Of a stretch of DNA of 48,104 bases, positions 18,694 to 27,406 are shown piece after piece. The position numbers and the translations under genes are program-made. This DNA is from Bacteroides sp. (lineage in GTDB: Bacteria > Bacteroidota > Bacteroidia > Bacteroidales > Muribaculaceae). The notes beneath the pieces are model-generated. The model ran no database searches. It saw only the letters and a list, made by a program, of their open reading frames with translations, and was not told the origin of the DNA. Every line of letters starts with the position of its first letter. Within the stretch, counting starts at the first letter, position 1. The stretch spans positions 1-48,104 of the forward strand of contig JAAVEC010000008.1 of assembly GCA_014801485.1 (NCBI GenBank), in the 5' to 3' direction.

Positions 18694-19233
18694 ATGGCAC
18701 TGATAATTCCCCTGCGCGGCATCGAGCCGCAGATAGGCCGCGACTGCTTCCTGGCCGAGAACGCCACCGTCGTGGGCGACGTCGTGATGGGCGATGGCTG
18801 CAGCGTGTGGTTCAACGCCGTGCTGCGCGGCGACGTCAACAGCATCCGCATCGGCAACCGCGTGAACATCCAGGACGGTTCCGTGCTCCACACTCTCTAT
18901 CAGAAATCCACCATCGAGATTGGCGACGACGTGAGCATCGGCCACAACGTCACCATCCACGGTGCCAAGATCCACGACCTGGCTCTCATAGGAATGGGTG
19001 CCGTGGTGATGGACGATGCCGAGGTGGGAGAGGGCGCGATAGTGGCCGCGGGAGCGGTGGTGCTGTCGCGCACCAAGATCGGTCCCAACGAGCTATGGGC
19101 CGGGGCCCCGGCCAAGTTCGTGAAGCCCGTGGATCCGCAGCAGAGCCGCGAAATCAACCAGCGCATTGCCCACAACTATCTGATGTATTCGCGCTGGTAC
19201 ACCCACCCCGACGAGGAGCCCGATATCCGCTAA
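18694..19233 (+). CDS. Gamma carbonic anhydrase family protein
   Basis: Hexapeptide repeats; VWFNAVLRGDVNSIRIGNRVNIQDGSVLH, SIGHNVTIHGAKI, ELWAGAPAKFVKPV. Confidence 0.93.
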   Translation: MALIIPLRGIEPQIGRDCFLAENATVVGDVVMGDGCSVWFNAVLRGDVNSIRIGNRVNIQDGSVLHTLYQKSTIEIGDDVSIGHNVTIHGAKIHDLALIGMGAVVMDDAEVGEGAIVAAGAVVLSRTKIGPNELWAGAPAKFVKPVDPQQSREINQRIAHNYLMYSRWYTHPDEEPDIR

Positions 19234-19243
19234 TCGAGGCTGC

Positions 19244-20428
19244 ATGGCCCTGAAACTACCCGACTTGCGACGCTTCGGCCGCACCGCTTTCCTGGTGACG
19301 GCCGCTGCCGTCGTGGCCGTGTTTCTGCTCGTGAGCGACGGCCTGGTGCGCGACCTCTCGCGCCAGGAGCGCGAGCGCATGCAGGTGTGGGCCGATGCCA
19401 CGCGCGAGATGGTGCGCGTGCTCTCGGCCGAGCAGGAGCCCGACGGCGAAAGCGTGGATTTTCTGCTGGGCATTATCGAGGGCAACACCACCATCCCCGT
19501 GCTACTCACCGACGACGACGGCAACATCCTCCAGCATCGCAATTTTGAGCTCGCCGAGCCGCTCACCCCGGCCGACGAGCGCTTCCTGCGCAGCAAGCTG
19601 GAGCAGCTGCGCTCGGGCCACAATGCCATCGACATTGAAATTGCGCCGGGAGTGGAGCAGCATCTATACTATGAGGATTCCACCCTGCTCAAGCGACTGA
19701 GCAGCTACCCCTACGTGCAGGTGGTGGTGATGCTTGCCTTTATCGCCGTGGTCTATTTTGCCGTGCTCAGCACCAAGAAAGCCGAGCAAAACAAGGTGTG
19801 GGTAGGCCTGAGCAAGGAGACGGCCCACCAGCTGGGCACGCCCATCTCGTCGCTGATGGCATGGATGGAGCTGCTGCCCGATATGGGCGTGGACCCCGAC
19901 ACGATGAAGGAGCTGAACAAGGACGTGCAGCGCCTGAGTTCCATCGCCTCGCGCTTCTCCAAGATAGGCTCGCGGCCGCAGATGGAGCTCCACGACCTGC
20001 GCTCTATCATCCGCAGCGCGGCGGGCTACATGAGCTCGCGCATCTCGGGCCGCATAGCCCTCACGGCCCACACCGGCGACGAGCCGCTGCCCGTGATGGC
20101 CAGCGCTCCGCTGTTCGAGTGGGTGATGGAGAATCTGATCAAGAATGCAGTAGACGCCATGAGCGGCACCGGAGCCATCGATATCACGGCCGGCACCGAG
20201 GGACACCGGGCATATATCGAGGTGGCCGATACGGGCAAGGGTATAGCACGCAAGAATTTCAAGGCCGTGTTTTCGCCCGGATTCACCACCAAGAAGCGCG
20301 GCTGGGGCCTGGGGCTCACGCTGGCACGGCGCATCGTGGAGCAGTACCACGACGGACGCATCTACGTGAAGCAGTCCACGCCGGGCGTAGGCACCACCTT
20401 CCGCATCGATCTGCCCCTGGCGCAGTGA
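19244..20428 (+). CDS. Sensor histidine kinase
   Basis: H-box LSKETAHQLGTPISSL, N-box WVMENLIKNAVDAM, G-box VADTGKGI, GWGLGLTLARRIVE. Confidence 0.92.
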   Translation: MALKLPDLRRFGRTAFLVTAAAVVAVFLLVSDGLVRDLSRQERERMQVWADATREMVRVLSAEQEPDGESVDFLLGIIEGNTTIPVLLTDDDGNILQHRNFELAEPLTPADERFLRSKLEQLRSGHNAIDIEIAPGVEQHLYYEDSTLLKRLSSYPYVQVVVMLAFIAVVYFAVLSTKKAEQNKVWVGLSKETAHQLGTPISSLMAWMELLPDMGVDPDTMKELNKDVQRLSSIASRFSKIGSRPQMELHDLRSIIRSAAGYMSSRISGRIALTAHTGDEPLPVMASAPLFEWVMENLIKNAVDAMSGTGAIDITAGTEGHRAYIEVADTGKGIARKNFKAVFSPGFTTKKRGWGLGLTLARRIVEQYHDGRIYVKQSTPGVGTTFRIDLPLAQ

Positions 20429-20450
20429 AGCCGGCCGCCGCGCCCGGTAA

Positions 20451-20996
20451 TCAGCGGATGTCTATGAGTTTGTGGGTCTGCAGCGACAGGCGCCAGCGAG
20501 GGTGGGCGAGAATATAGGCCACGGTCTCGGCCGTGTTCAATCCGGAGCAGGGCTGAAGATAGTGGCGCGGAGCGGGCAGCATCGCAGCGAGCTGCTCCAC
20601 GTCCTGCCCCTGATACACCACCTTGAGCTCGTCGATGCGGTCGATGCTCCAGGGGGCATCCTTAGGCGAGCACGTCACCCAGTCCACGCCCGTGGGGGCA
20701 GGCAGGGAACCGTTGGTCTCCACCTGGATGTAGAAGCCGGCGCCTTTGAGCGCGCGCACCAGCTCGGCGTCGAGCTGAAGCAGCGGTTCGCCTCCCGTGA
20801 TCACGATATGGCGCGCAGGAAAGCCGCTCACCGCCGCCACGATATCGTCGGCGCTCATGAGCGTGTGGGCATCGAAGTCGGTGTCGCAGAAGGGGCAGCT
20901 GCGGTTGCAGCCGCTGAAGCGCAGAAACACCGCCGGCGTGCCCGTGTAGTAGCCCTCGCCCTGCAGGGAATAGAATATTTCGTTTACGCTATACAT
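20451..20996 (-). CDS. queE: 7-carboxy-7-deazaguanine synthase (radical SAM)
   Basis: MYSVNEIFYSLQGEGYYTGTPAVFLRFSGCNRSCPFCDTDF (CxxxCxxC), VITGGEPLLQ. Confidence 0.94.
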   Translation of the reverse strand: MYSVNEIFYSLQGEGYYTGTPAVFLRFSGCNRSCPFCDTDFDAHTLMSADDIVAAVSGFPARHIVITGGEPLLQLDAELVRALKGAGFYIQVETNGSLPAPTGVDWVTCSPKDAPWSIDRIDELKVVYQGQDVEQLAAMLPAPRHYLQPCSGLNTAETVAYILAHPRWRLSLQTHKLIDIR

Positions 20997-21001
20997 GGCC
21001 C

Positions 21002-21343
21002 TCACAGAGTGTCGTCGATCGTGTAGCTGGCCAGATTGCCCTCGCTTTCCTGCACGTCCACGCGATAGCAGCGGGGCACCTGCTCGCATATCCACCGCGC
21101 CATGTTTTCGGCCGTGGGATTGAAGTCCACCACATCGTTTATGGCCGTGTGGTCCAGGCGGTCCATCACGCGGCGCTTGATGTGGGTGAAGTCCGTGACC
21201 ATGCCGTTTTCATCCAGTTCGGCGGCGCGGCAATACACGTTGATAATCCAGTTGTGGCCGTGCAGCGTGCTGCACTTGCTCTCGTAGTTGAGCTTCAGAT
21301 AATGGCTGGCTGATATTTCAAGTCGTTTCTTAACGAAGTACAT
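21002..21343 (-). CDS. queD: 6-carboxytetrahydropterin synthase QueD family
   Basis: LEISASHYLKLNYESKCSTLHGHNWIINVYC; DFTHIK; DHTAIND. Confidence 0.92.
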   Translation of the reverse strand: MYFVKKRLEISASHYLKLNYESKCSTLHGHNWIINVYCRAAELDENGMVTDFTHIKRRVMDRLDHTAINDVVDFNPTAENMARWICEQVPRCYRVDVQESEGNLASYTIDDTL

Positions 21344-21387
21344 ATTTATATATTTGTAGTTTTATTATAAGCGTTTGATTTACGAAG

Positions 21388-21506
21388 AAGCGCCGGAGGC
21401 GCGAGGTGGTTGGAAACCCCGGCACGAGGGAGCGCCTGCAGCGCGACCGAGGCCCGGGGTATAGCCCGGAAAAAATGCCGCGCCTCGGAGAGCCGCGGAT
21501 TTTGTT
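21388..21506 (+). repeat. RAYT flanking palindromic unit, left
   Basis: aagcgccggaggcgcgaggtggttggaaaccccggcacgag...gaggcccgggg...ccgcgcctcggagagccgcggatttt. Confidence 0.88.
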
Positions 21507-21950
21507 TCACACGAGGTCTTTGGGGTGCAGCCACAATCCGGCATTTCTATACAATTCTTCCAGCTCGGCGTGGAAGTTGTTTGCCGAGTGGTGCTGCTCT
21601 TGATTCCTTATATATGCCTCTATTCGGGAACTAAACTCAGGTGACACACTGCTCGCATAGTAATCTGCTGCCCATCCTTTGAAGTGGGGGAATCTATCGT
21701 CGGAGTTCATCCATCCGGCCGATTTGGATTTGATAGAGCGCATGAATTGGGCGAGGTTCACCTCGGGATGCAAATCCACAAGCATATGTACGTGATTGGC
21801 GATTCCCCCGATGCGGATGAGCTTGCATTTCATTTCTCTTATGAGGCTCCAGATGTAGCGATATACATCGTTGCGGTGTTCCGCTGCGATGGCCATCTCG
21901 CGCCGCTTGGTTGCGAATACTATGTGGTATAGGGCTTTTACTTTACTCAT
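21507..21950 (-). CDS. REP-associated tyrosine transposase (Y1_Tnp / IS200-like HUH), 147 aa
   Basis: MSKVKALYHIVFATKRRE, HUH motif NHVHMLVDL, IKSKSAGWMN, catalytic-Tyr context EAYIRNQEQHH. Confidence 0.92.
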   Translation of the reverse strand: MSKVKALYHIVFATKRREMAIAAEHRNDVYRYIWSLIREMKCKLIRIGGIANHVHMLVDLHPEVNLAQFMRSIKSKSAGWMNSDDRFPHFKGWAADYYASSVSPEFSSRIEAYIRNQEQHHSANNFHAELEELYRNAGLWLHPKDLV

Positions 21951-21956
21951 ATTAGT

Positions 21957-22069
21957 GTAAAAATCGGCGGCTCTCCGAGACGCCGCTGCTCTCTGTTTTT
22001 CTGCCCCGGGCCTCGCTCGCATTGCTCGCTCGTGCCGGGGTTTCCAACCACCTCGCGCCTCCGGCGCTT
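21957..22069 (-). repeat. RAYT flanking palindromic unit, right (inverted)
   Basis: Reverse complement aagcgccggaggcgcgaggtggttggaaaccccggcacgag...gaggcccgggg...cggcgtctcggagagccgccgatttt. Confidence 0.88.
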
Positions 22070-22070
22070 T

Positions 22071-23540
22071 TTAGGCGCCGTCCTCCGGTTTTTCTTCTTC
22101 CTTTTCCTCTTCCATCGCCGGCGGATTCACCACGGGGATGCCGTTGCGTGCGGCCAGGTCGATGAGGAAGGCGAGGGAGGCTTCGCGGGTGTCGTCGATT
22201 TCGCAGTCTTTGATGGCTTGCTTGAGGCCGGCGGCGAGCATGCCCACGGCGGGCGAGGGCGAGAGGCCGAAGATGTGCATTATCTCGTTGCCGTCGATGG
22301 GGTTGCGGCGGGCGCGCTCGGCGTCGAGGGTGCGGATGTATTCGTATTTGCGCTCCACGAGGTCGAAGTTGTCGAGGAAGCGCTGCTTCTTCTCCTCGTT
22401 CTTGCTGGTGATATCGGCGCGGGCGAGAATCATCAGGTCGTCGAGGTCGTCCTCGGCATAGTTGATGAGGCGGCGCACGGCGCTGTCGGTCACCTCGTCT
22501 TCCACCAGGGCGATGGGACGCATGTGCAGCTCCACGAGCTTCTGCACGTAGCGCATGTTTTCGCCCATGCCCAGGCGCAGGCGGCTGAAGATGCGGGGCA
22601 CCATCTTGGCACCTATGAAGTTGTGGTTGTGGAAGGTCCAGCCGGTGCGCTCGTCGTAGCGCTTGGTGGCGGGCTTGCCTATGTCGTGCAGCAGGGCGGC
22701 CCAACGCAGCCACTCGTTGTCGCTGGCGGCGGCCACGGTGTCGACCACCTGGAGGGTGTGGTAGAAGTTGTCTTTGTGGCCCCGGCCGTGCACCACGCTG
22801 ATTCCGGCCATTGCTTCCAGCTCGGGAAATATGAGAGGCAGCAGGCCGCTGCGGTGGAGCAGGTCGAGACCCACCGAGGGCCGCGGTGAGCGCATGATCT
22901 TGCACAACTCGTCCTTGATGCGCTCGATGGTGATGATTTCGATGCGCGAGGCATTGCGGCAGATGGCGTCGAATGTGGCCGGGGCTATCTGGAATTGCAG
23001 TTGCGAGGCGAAGCGCACGGCGCGCATCATGCGCAGGGGGTCGTCGCTGAAGGTGATGTCGGGGTCGAGGGGGGTGCGGATGGTGCGAGCCTCGATATCC
23101 TTCACGCCGCCGTAGAGGTCGACGAGCTCGCCGAAGGTAGCGGCGTTGACGCTCAGGGCCATGGCGTTGATGGTGAAGTCGCGGCGGGCGATATCCTCCT
23201 CCAGCGTGCCGCTCTCCACGATGGGATTGCGGGAGTCGCGGCTGTAGCTTTCGCGGCGTGCGCCCACGAATTCCAGCTCCAGAGCGCCACGCTTGATCTG
23301 CGCGGTGCCGTAGCTGCGGAAAATATTGACGTGGCAACGGCGGCGGCCCATGCCGGCGGCCACGGCCTCCGCCAGCTCGATGCCGGAGCCCACGGTCACG
23401 AAGTCGATGTCTTTGCTGTGGCGGCCTATGATGAGGTCGCGCACGTAGCCGCCCACCACGTAGCAGGGCCTGCCCAGGGAGTCGGCGGCGGCGCCCACGG
23501 TGCGGAAAACGGGGTCTTTGAGTAGCCGGGCGAGATTCAT
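22071..23540 (-). CDS. CCA tRNA nucleotidyltransferase / poly(A) polymerase family with HD domain
   Basis: YVVGGYVRDLIIGRHSKDIDFV, RRDFTINAMALSV, DPLRMMRAVRFASQL, LLHDIGKPATKR. Confidence 0.93.
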   Translation of the reverse strand: MNLARLLKDPVFRTVGAAADSLGRPCYVVGGYVRDLIIGRHSKDIDFVTVGSGIELAEAVAAGMGRRRCHVNIFRSYGTAQIKRGALELEFVGARRESYSRDSRNPIVESGTLEEDIARRDFTINAMALSVNAATFGELVDLYGGVKDIEARTIRTPLDPDITFSDDPLRMMRAVRFASQLQFQIAPATFDAICRNASRIEIITIERIKDELCKIMRSPRPSVGLDLLHRSGLLPLIFPELEAMAGISVVHGRGHKDNFYHTLQVVDTVAAASDNEWLRWAALLHDIGKPATKRYDERTGWTFHNHNFIGAKMVPRIFSRLRLGMGENMRYVQKLVELHMRPIALVEDEVTDSAVRRLINYAEDDLDDLMILARADITSKNEEKKQRFLDNFDLVERKYEYIRTLDAERARRNPIDGNEIMHIFGLSPSPAVGMLAAGLKQAIKDCEIDDTREASLAFLIDLAARNGIPVVNPPAMEEEKEEEKPEDGA

Positions 23541-24742
23541 TTTTCGAGGTCGATAATTTCTTCCGGCGCGCCGGTGATACATTCCATGGGGCCGGAGGCT
23601 CGCACCACGTAGGTGTTTTCGATGCCCACGGCGCCGGTGCCGGGGATTACAAATTTGGGTTCCAGGGCGATGCACATGCCTTCCTGAAGCACGTCGCGCG
23701 AGCGCGGTGCTATCACGGGCGCTTCGTTGATTTCGATTCCCAGGCCGTGGCCCACGAATCCGGCGTGCTGGCGGTGCCCCATGAAGTAGTTTTCGAGGCC
23801 GGCCTCGGAGGCCATGGAGAGAGCGGCGTGATACATGTCGCGTGCCTGCGTGCCGGGGCGGCCCATCTCGGCCAGGCGGCGGCAGATCGCGCGGCTCAGC
23901 TCGTGGGCGCGCTCGGCCTCGGGGGCAATGGAGCCGAGGCGGAAGGTGCGCGTCATGTCGGTCATGTAGCCGGTGAAATCGCCGTTCATATCCACCATCA
24001 CAGTGGATCCCGGGCGTATCACCGAGCCATCGGCACCCACCGGCAGCGAGGGGTCCATGCCGGCGCCGCCCATGGCGAAGTCGTAGGGAGAGGGTGCGTC
24101 GGCATTGTCGCCGGTGAGGATACTGCCCATAAACAGCTCCATCTCGCTGCCGGCCACGCGGAACTGGCCCAGGCAGCCTTCGAGGCGCGAGGCGCGCTCG
24201 ATTTCCACTTGCAGCTCATAGTCGGTCATGCCGGGGGCGTAGAGCCGGGGAATGCGGCGGTAGACGGCTTCGTGGCGCTCGCCCGAGAGGCGCATGAGGC
24301 GGAGCTGGGCGGGCGTCTTGACGGCACGCACGGAGCGCAGCGCGGCTGTGGCGCTCACGGGCTGCACGGCCGGCCACTGCGCAGCAAAGGCGGCGAGCGC
24401 ACGCTCCACGGCGGCGTAGGTGGCGGCATCCATTTCCAGGGCCAGGCGCGAGGCGGCGGGGCAGGCGGCGGCCACGCGCGCGGCAAAGTCTTCGATCTTG
24501 CGCTCGGCGGCCACGCCGTCGCCGGCGAGGTGTGCGCAGCGGCGCAGGCCGTAGAGAGGGGTGCCTTGCGCAGGCACGTAGGCGTAGCCTGCGAATACGC
24601 GGCCCGTGAGCCAGTAAAGGTTGGCGTTGTCGGTCACGAGCACGCCGTCGGCCACGGGGGCGATGGCTTGCTGCAGCCGCTCCAGGCGCAGGGTGTATTC
24701 GTCGGCGGGGAGGAGTATGAGGCGGTCGGTGGAGTGTGTCAT
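23537..24742 (-). CDS. M24 family Xaa-Pro peptidase
   Basis: VMVDMNGDFTGYMTDMTRTF, FVGHGLGIEINEAPVI, GMCIALEPKFV; 4-bp overlap with the downstream gene start. Confidence 0.9.
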   Translation of the reverse strand: MTHSTDRLILLPADEYTLRLERLQQAIAPVADGVLVTDNANLYWLTGRVFAGYAYVPAQGTPLYGLRRCAHLAGDGVAAERKIEDFAARVAAACPAASRLALEMDAATYAAVERALAAFAAQWPAVQPVSATAALRSVRAVKTPAQLRLMRLSGERHEAVYRRIPRLYAPGMTDYELQVEIERASRLEGCLGQFRVAGSEMELFMGSILTGDNADAPSPYDFAMGGAGMDPSLPVGADGSVIRPGSTVMVDMNGDFTGYMTDMTRTFRLGSIAPEAERAHELSRAICRRLAEMGRPGTQARDMYHAALSMASEAGLENYFMGHRQHAGFVGHGLGIEINEAPVIAPRSRDVLQEGMCIALEPKFVIPGTGAVGIENTYVVRASGPMECITGAPEEIIDLEK

Positions 24743-25359
24743 AAGCTTGTGAGTTGGTTGAAGGCGTCGATGCGGTGCTCGGCTCCGGTGGCGTGTCCGA
24801 ATCCGTAGGCTGCCCACACGGCCGGCACGCCGGCTTCGTGGGCTGAGTCGACGTCGAGCTGCGTGTCGCCCACATAGACGGGATTGCTCAGGCCGTTGCG
24901 CTCCACGATCAATGCGATGTTACGGGCTTTGCTCAGGCCGTTGACGCCGTGGGCGAGGCTGTCGTCGAAGACGTCGCCCAGGCCTGTGAACTGAAAGAAG
25001 TTGACCAGGCCGGAGGCGCCGCAGTTGCTCACGAGGTAGATGCCGGCGCCGGCGGCCCGCAGCTGCTCGATGGTGCTGCGCACGCCGGGGTAGAGCACTC
25101 CGCCGCGCCGCGGCACTATCTCTGCCTCAAGCTCTTTCATGCGGGCCATGAAGGCTCCACGGTCGTAGCTGCCGGGGATGAGAGCGTCCATGATAGCGTC
25201 CAGAGGTTGCCCCATCTGCGTGAACAGGCGCTCGCGGTCGATGCGGGGGCAGTCGATGCCGAAGTGGTCTATTGTGGCGTTCCACACCTCGCAGTACCCG
25301 TCTACGGCATCCCACAGGGTGCCGTCCATATCAAATATGTATGCGTCGTAGTTCTTCAT
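24739..25359 (-). CDS. HAD family hydrolase (phosphoglycolate phosphatase-like)
   Basis: YIFDMDGTLWDAVDGY, LVSNCGASG, YVGDTQLDVDSAHEAG. Confidence 0.9.
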   Translation of the reverse strand: MKNYDAYIFDMDGTLWDAVDGYCEVWNATIDHFGIDCPRIDRERLFTQMGQPLDAIMDALIPGSYDRGAFMARMKELEAEIVPRRGGVLYPGVRSTIEQLRAAGAGIYLVSNCGASGLVNFFQFTGLGDVFDDSLAHGVNGLSKARNIALIVERNGLSNPVYVGDTQLDVDSAHEAGVPAVWAAYGFGHATGAEHRIDAFNQLTSL

Positions 25360-25370
25360 ATATCGAACTA

Positions 25371-25378
25371 CAAAGATA
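25371..25378 (-). promoter_or_regulatory. -7 box TATCTTTG upstream of the HAD gene
   Basis: TAnnTTTG match, 11 bp before the start codon. Confidence 0.55.
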
Positions 25379-25406
25379 GCAATACATATTCAGAGACAGG
25401 CCGTTT

Positions 25407-26939
25407 TTAGGGGATTTTTTTTCGCCGCGCGTCCATAATCACCGTCGACGGGTTCAGAATCACTGCATGCGGAGCCACATAGGTGCACTCCACCCCCGCT
25501 GCATCGCGGAAGCTGTACCAGTCGGCGCGGCTTACGGTCTCGGAGCCGTCGGGGGTTGTGATCACGATATCCGGGCGATGCGTGCGGTTCTCTCCCATGT
25601 CCCATCCGCCGCGGTATATGAGCATGCCTTCGTGCAGGAGCAGCGTCGTGTCGCTGCAGGAGTGCCCGTCGTGCCGGCTATCGAAGCGCTCCAGGCTCGC
25701 GGGCAGGATGATGCGGCCTTCAAGGCCGTAGGAGGTGTTGAGCACCTGATACGACGGCTTGTAGAAATCAATGCCGGCGTGTGGCACGGTCACGTCGTAG
25801 AACACCGCTCCGCGCTCCCGCGCTTCCGCCGATTGCCACAAGGCATCCACCTCGGCAGTTTCGGCCGAGAGGCGTCGCTGCACATTGATCGCCGCCGCGA
25901 TATTCACGATGCATAGCGCGTACACAGCCGCACACACCGCCATCGCTCCGCGCCGCGGAATCTCCGCAGGGCGCACGAACGTGGCGAGCGACAGCAATCC
26001 CGCCAGCGAAAACATCTGGCTGAAAATGCCCGTGCGCGGTCCGGCATAATATTTAATGTATATAGGCAGCGTGATCACACCGAAAGCCAGCAGGGCCAAC
26101 TGGCGCGCCAGCACCGCGCGCGAGCCCAGCAGCATCCTGCGGTATCGTCGTAGGGCCAGGGCCGCGGCCATTGCGGCCAAATACAGATAGAAGAAGCAGT
26201 TGAACCCTATCAGATGAAGCATGCGCCACCACGCGCTGCCGCGGTTCCATATGGGCTCCCTGAAATCCATAGAATCCCAGAACGCCGGCGACACCGCTAT
26301 ACATGCCATTCCGGCCGCGGTAGCACCCAGAATCACCTTAGCCCGCCCCGGCAGCTTGCCGCCGCGCACCGCCGAGTAGACCGCGAGCGCTCCCGCGAGA
26401 GGCACTGCCAGTCCCTCGTGCCACCACGCAGCCGCGAGCGCCACCACTGCGGCGGCTAAAGCTCCGCGTCGCCCCGTGCCGTAACTGTTTTCATACATCA
26501 CAAACGTGGCCAGCCCCAGCAGCAGCGCCGGGAAATAATTCATGGAGAATATGATGCTGAACATATAGTCCATCCAGGGAAAAGCGAAGCAGAACCCTGC
26601 CGTCCATAGCGCAGCCCCCACCGAGAGCGGCCTGCAGCCTATGATGCGCGGGCCCGTCGCAAGTATCCCGAAGCAGCATCCCGCCATCGCGGCAGCCCAC
26701 ACCGGGCGAGGCATAAAGCCCAGAAACAGCGCCGACGCGAGATTGCCCACGCGTCCCGTGGATACATGCCACAGCGCCGCCACCTGATCCCATGCCGATG
26801 CAAGCGCGCGCAGGCTCCACGGTGCGCCATCCTGGCCACCCATATACCAGTGGTCGTCGGCACACAAGGGGTAGATAAGAAACATCACACCCAGCATAAC
26901 CGCCACCGCTGCACAAAGAAATATGTGGATCGTCTTCAA
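25407..26939 (-). CDS. Polytopic membrane protein, DUF6056-like
   Basis: Multiple TM segments, LCADDHWYMGGQDG and STGRVGNLASALF; family call from memory of the N-terminal pattern. Confidence 0.65.
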   Translation of the reverse strand: MKTIHIFLCAAVAVMLGVMFLIYPLCADDHWYMGGQDGAPWSLRALASAWDQVAALWHVSTGRVGNLASALFLGFMPRPVWAAAMAGCCFGILATGPRIIGCRPLSVGAALWTAGFCFAFPWMDYMFSIIFSMNYFPALLLGLATFVMYENSYGTGRRGALAAAVVALAAAWWHEGLAVPLAGALAVYSAVRGGKLPGRAKVILGATAAGMACIAVSPAFWDSMDFREPIWNRGSAWWRMLHLIGFNCFFYLYLAAMAAALALRRYRRMLLGSRAVLARQLALLAFGVITLPIYIKYYAGPRTGIFSQMFSLAGLLSLATFVRPAEIPRRGAMAVCAAVYALCIVNIAAAINVQRRLSAETAEVDALWQSAEARERGAVFYDVTVPHAGIDFYKPSYQVLNTSYGLEGRIILPASLERFDSRHDGHSCSDTTLLLHEGMLIYRGGWDMGENRTHRPDIVITTPDGSETVSRADWYSFRDAAGVECTYVAPHAVILNPSTVIMDARRKKIP

Positions 26940-26998
26940 AATATTATGATACGGGAATTATTGTTCATTGATACAGTGCCTCACACAGATGAGCGCCA

Positions 26999-27006
26999 CA
27001 AAGTTA
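26999..27006 (-). promoter_or_regulatory. -7 box TAACTTTG upstream of the DUF6056-like gene
   Basis: TAnnTTTG match. Confidence 0.5.
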
Positions 27007-27072
27007 ACAATTTTCCCGTTGCAATCCAAAAAAATGACGCTCCGCCAGAGGCCTTTAATGCCTGATTACGTT

Positions 27073-27406
27073 AGACCCGGTTCCCCAATATTTGTTAACG
27101 CTGACGCTTGGCCGTGGCAATGGAAACTCATGCCACGGATAAACATAATAAGAATAATGATGTATATGTAGGGATTTCGGGGGTAGAGTTGGATTATACA
27201 AACCTCAACATAAACATTGCGCAGGCTGCCATCGCAATTCCTTTTGAAGTGTAACGGGGCGGAAAGTTACCTTACGACCGCATTTCGCAGGCGCTTTTTG
27301 CCTTGTTCTTCAGTCACGTAGCTACGGCTACGCTCCTTCATCACAAGACAAAAATCTCGCGGCGATATGCGTCCTCAGCGTTAACAAATATTGGGGAGCC
27401 GGGTCT
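27073..27406. mobile_element. MITE-like 334-bp element with 31-bp terminal inverted repeats
   Basis: 27073-27103 AGACCCGGTTCCCCAATATTTGTTAACGCTG and reverse complement of 27376-27406 AGACCCGGCTCCCCAATATTTGTTAACGCTG: 30/31 identity; no transposase inside. Confidence 0.75.

Larger units (their letters stand above)
21388..22069 (-). mobile_element. RAYT/REP-like element: Y1 transposase gene bracketed by inverted palindromic units
   Basis: 41-bp perfect inverted repeat 21388-21428 / 22029-22069 plus shared inner hairpin modules on both sides of a Y1_Tnp ORF. Confidence 0.85.

Noticed and set aside
20429-21400. preQ1 riboswitch near queE/queD
   Set aside because: No preQ1-type hairpin plus A-rich tail seen upstream of queD; the upstream region is short and AT-rich before the RAYT repeat begins.
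21952-23337. 461-aa - strand ORF overlapping the CCA-adding-enzyme gene and RAYT unit
   Set aside because: Frame-shifted shadow of the 22071-23540 gene (Arg/Pro-rich translation) running into the repeat.
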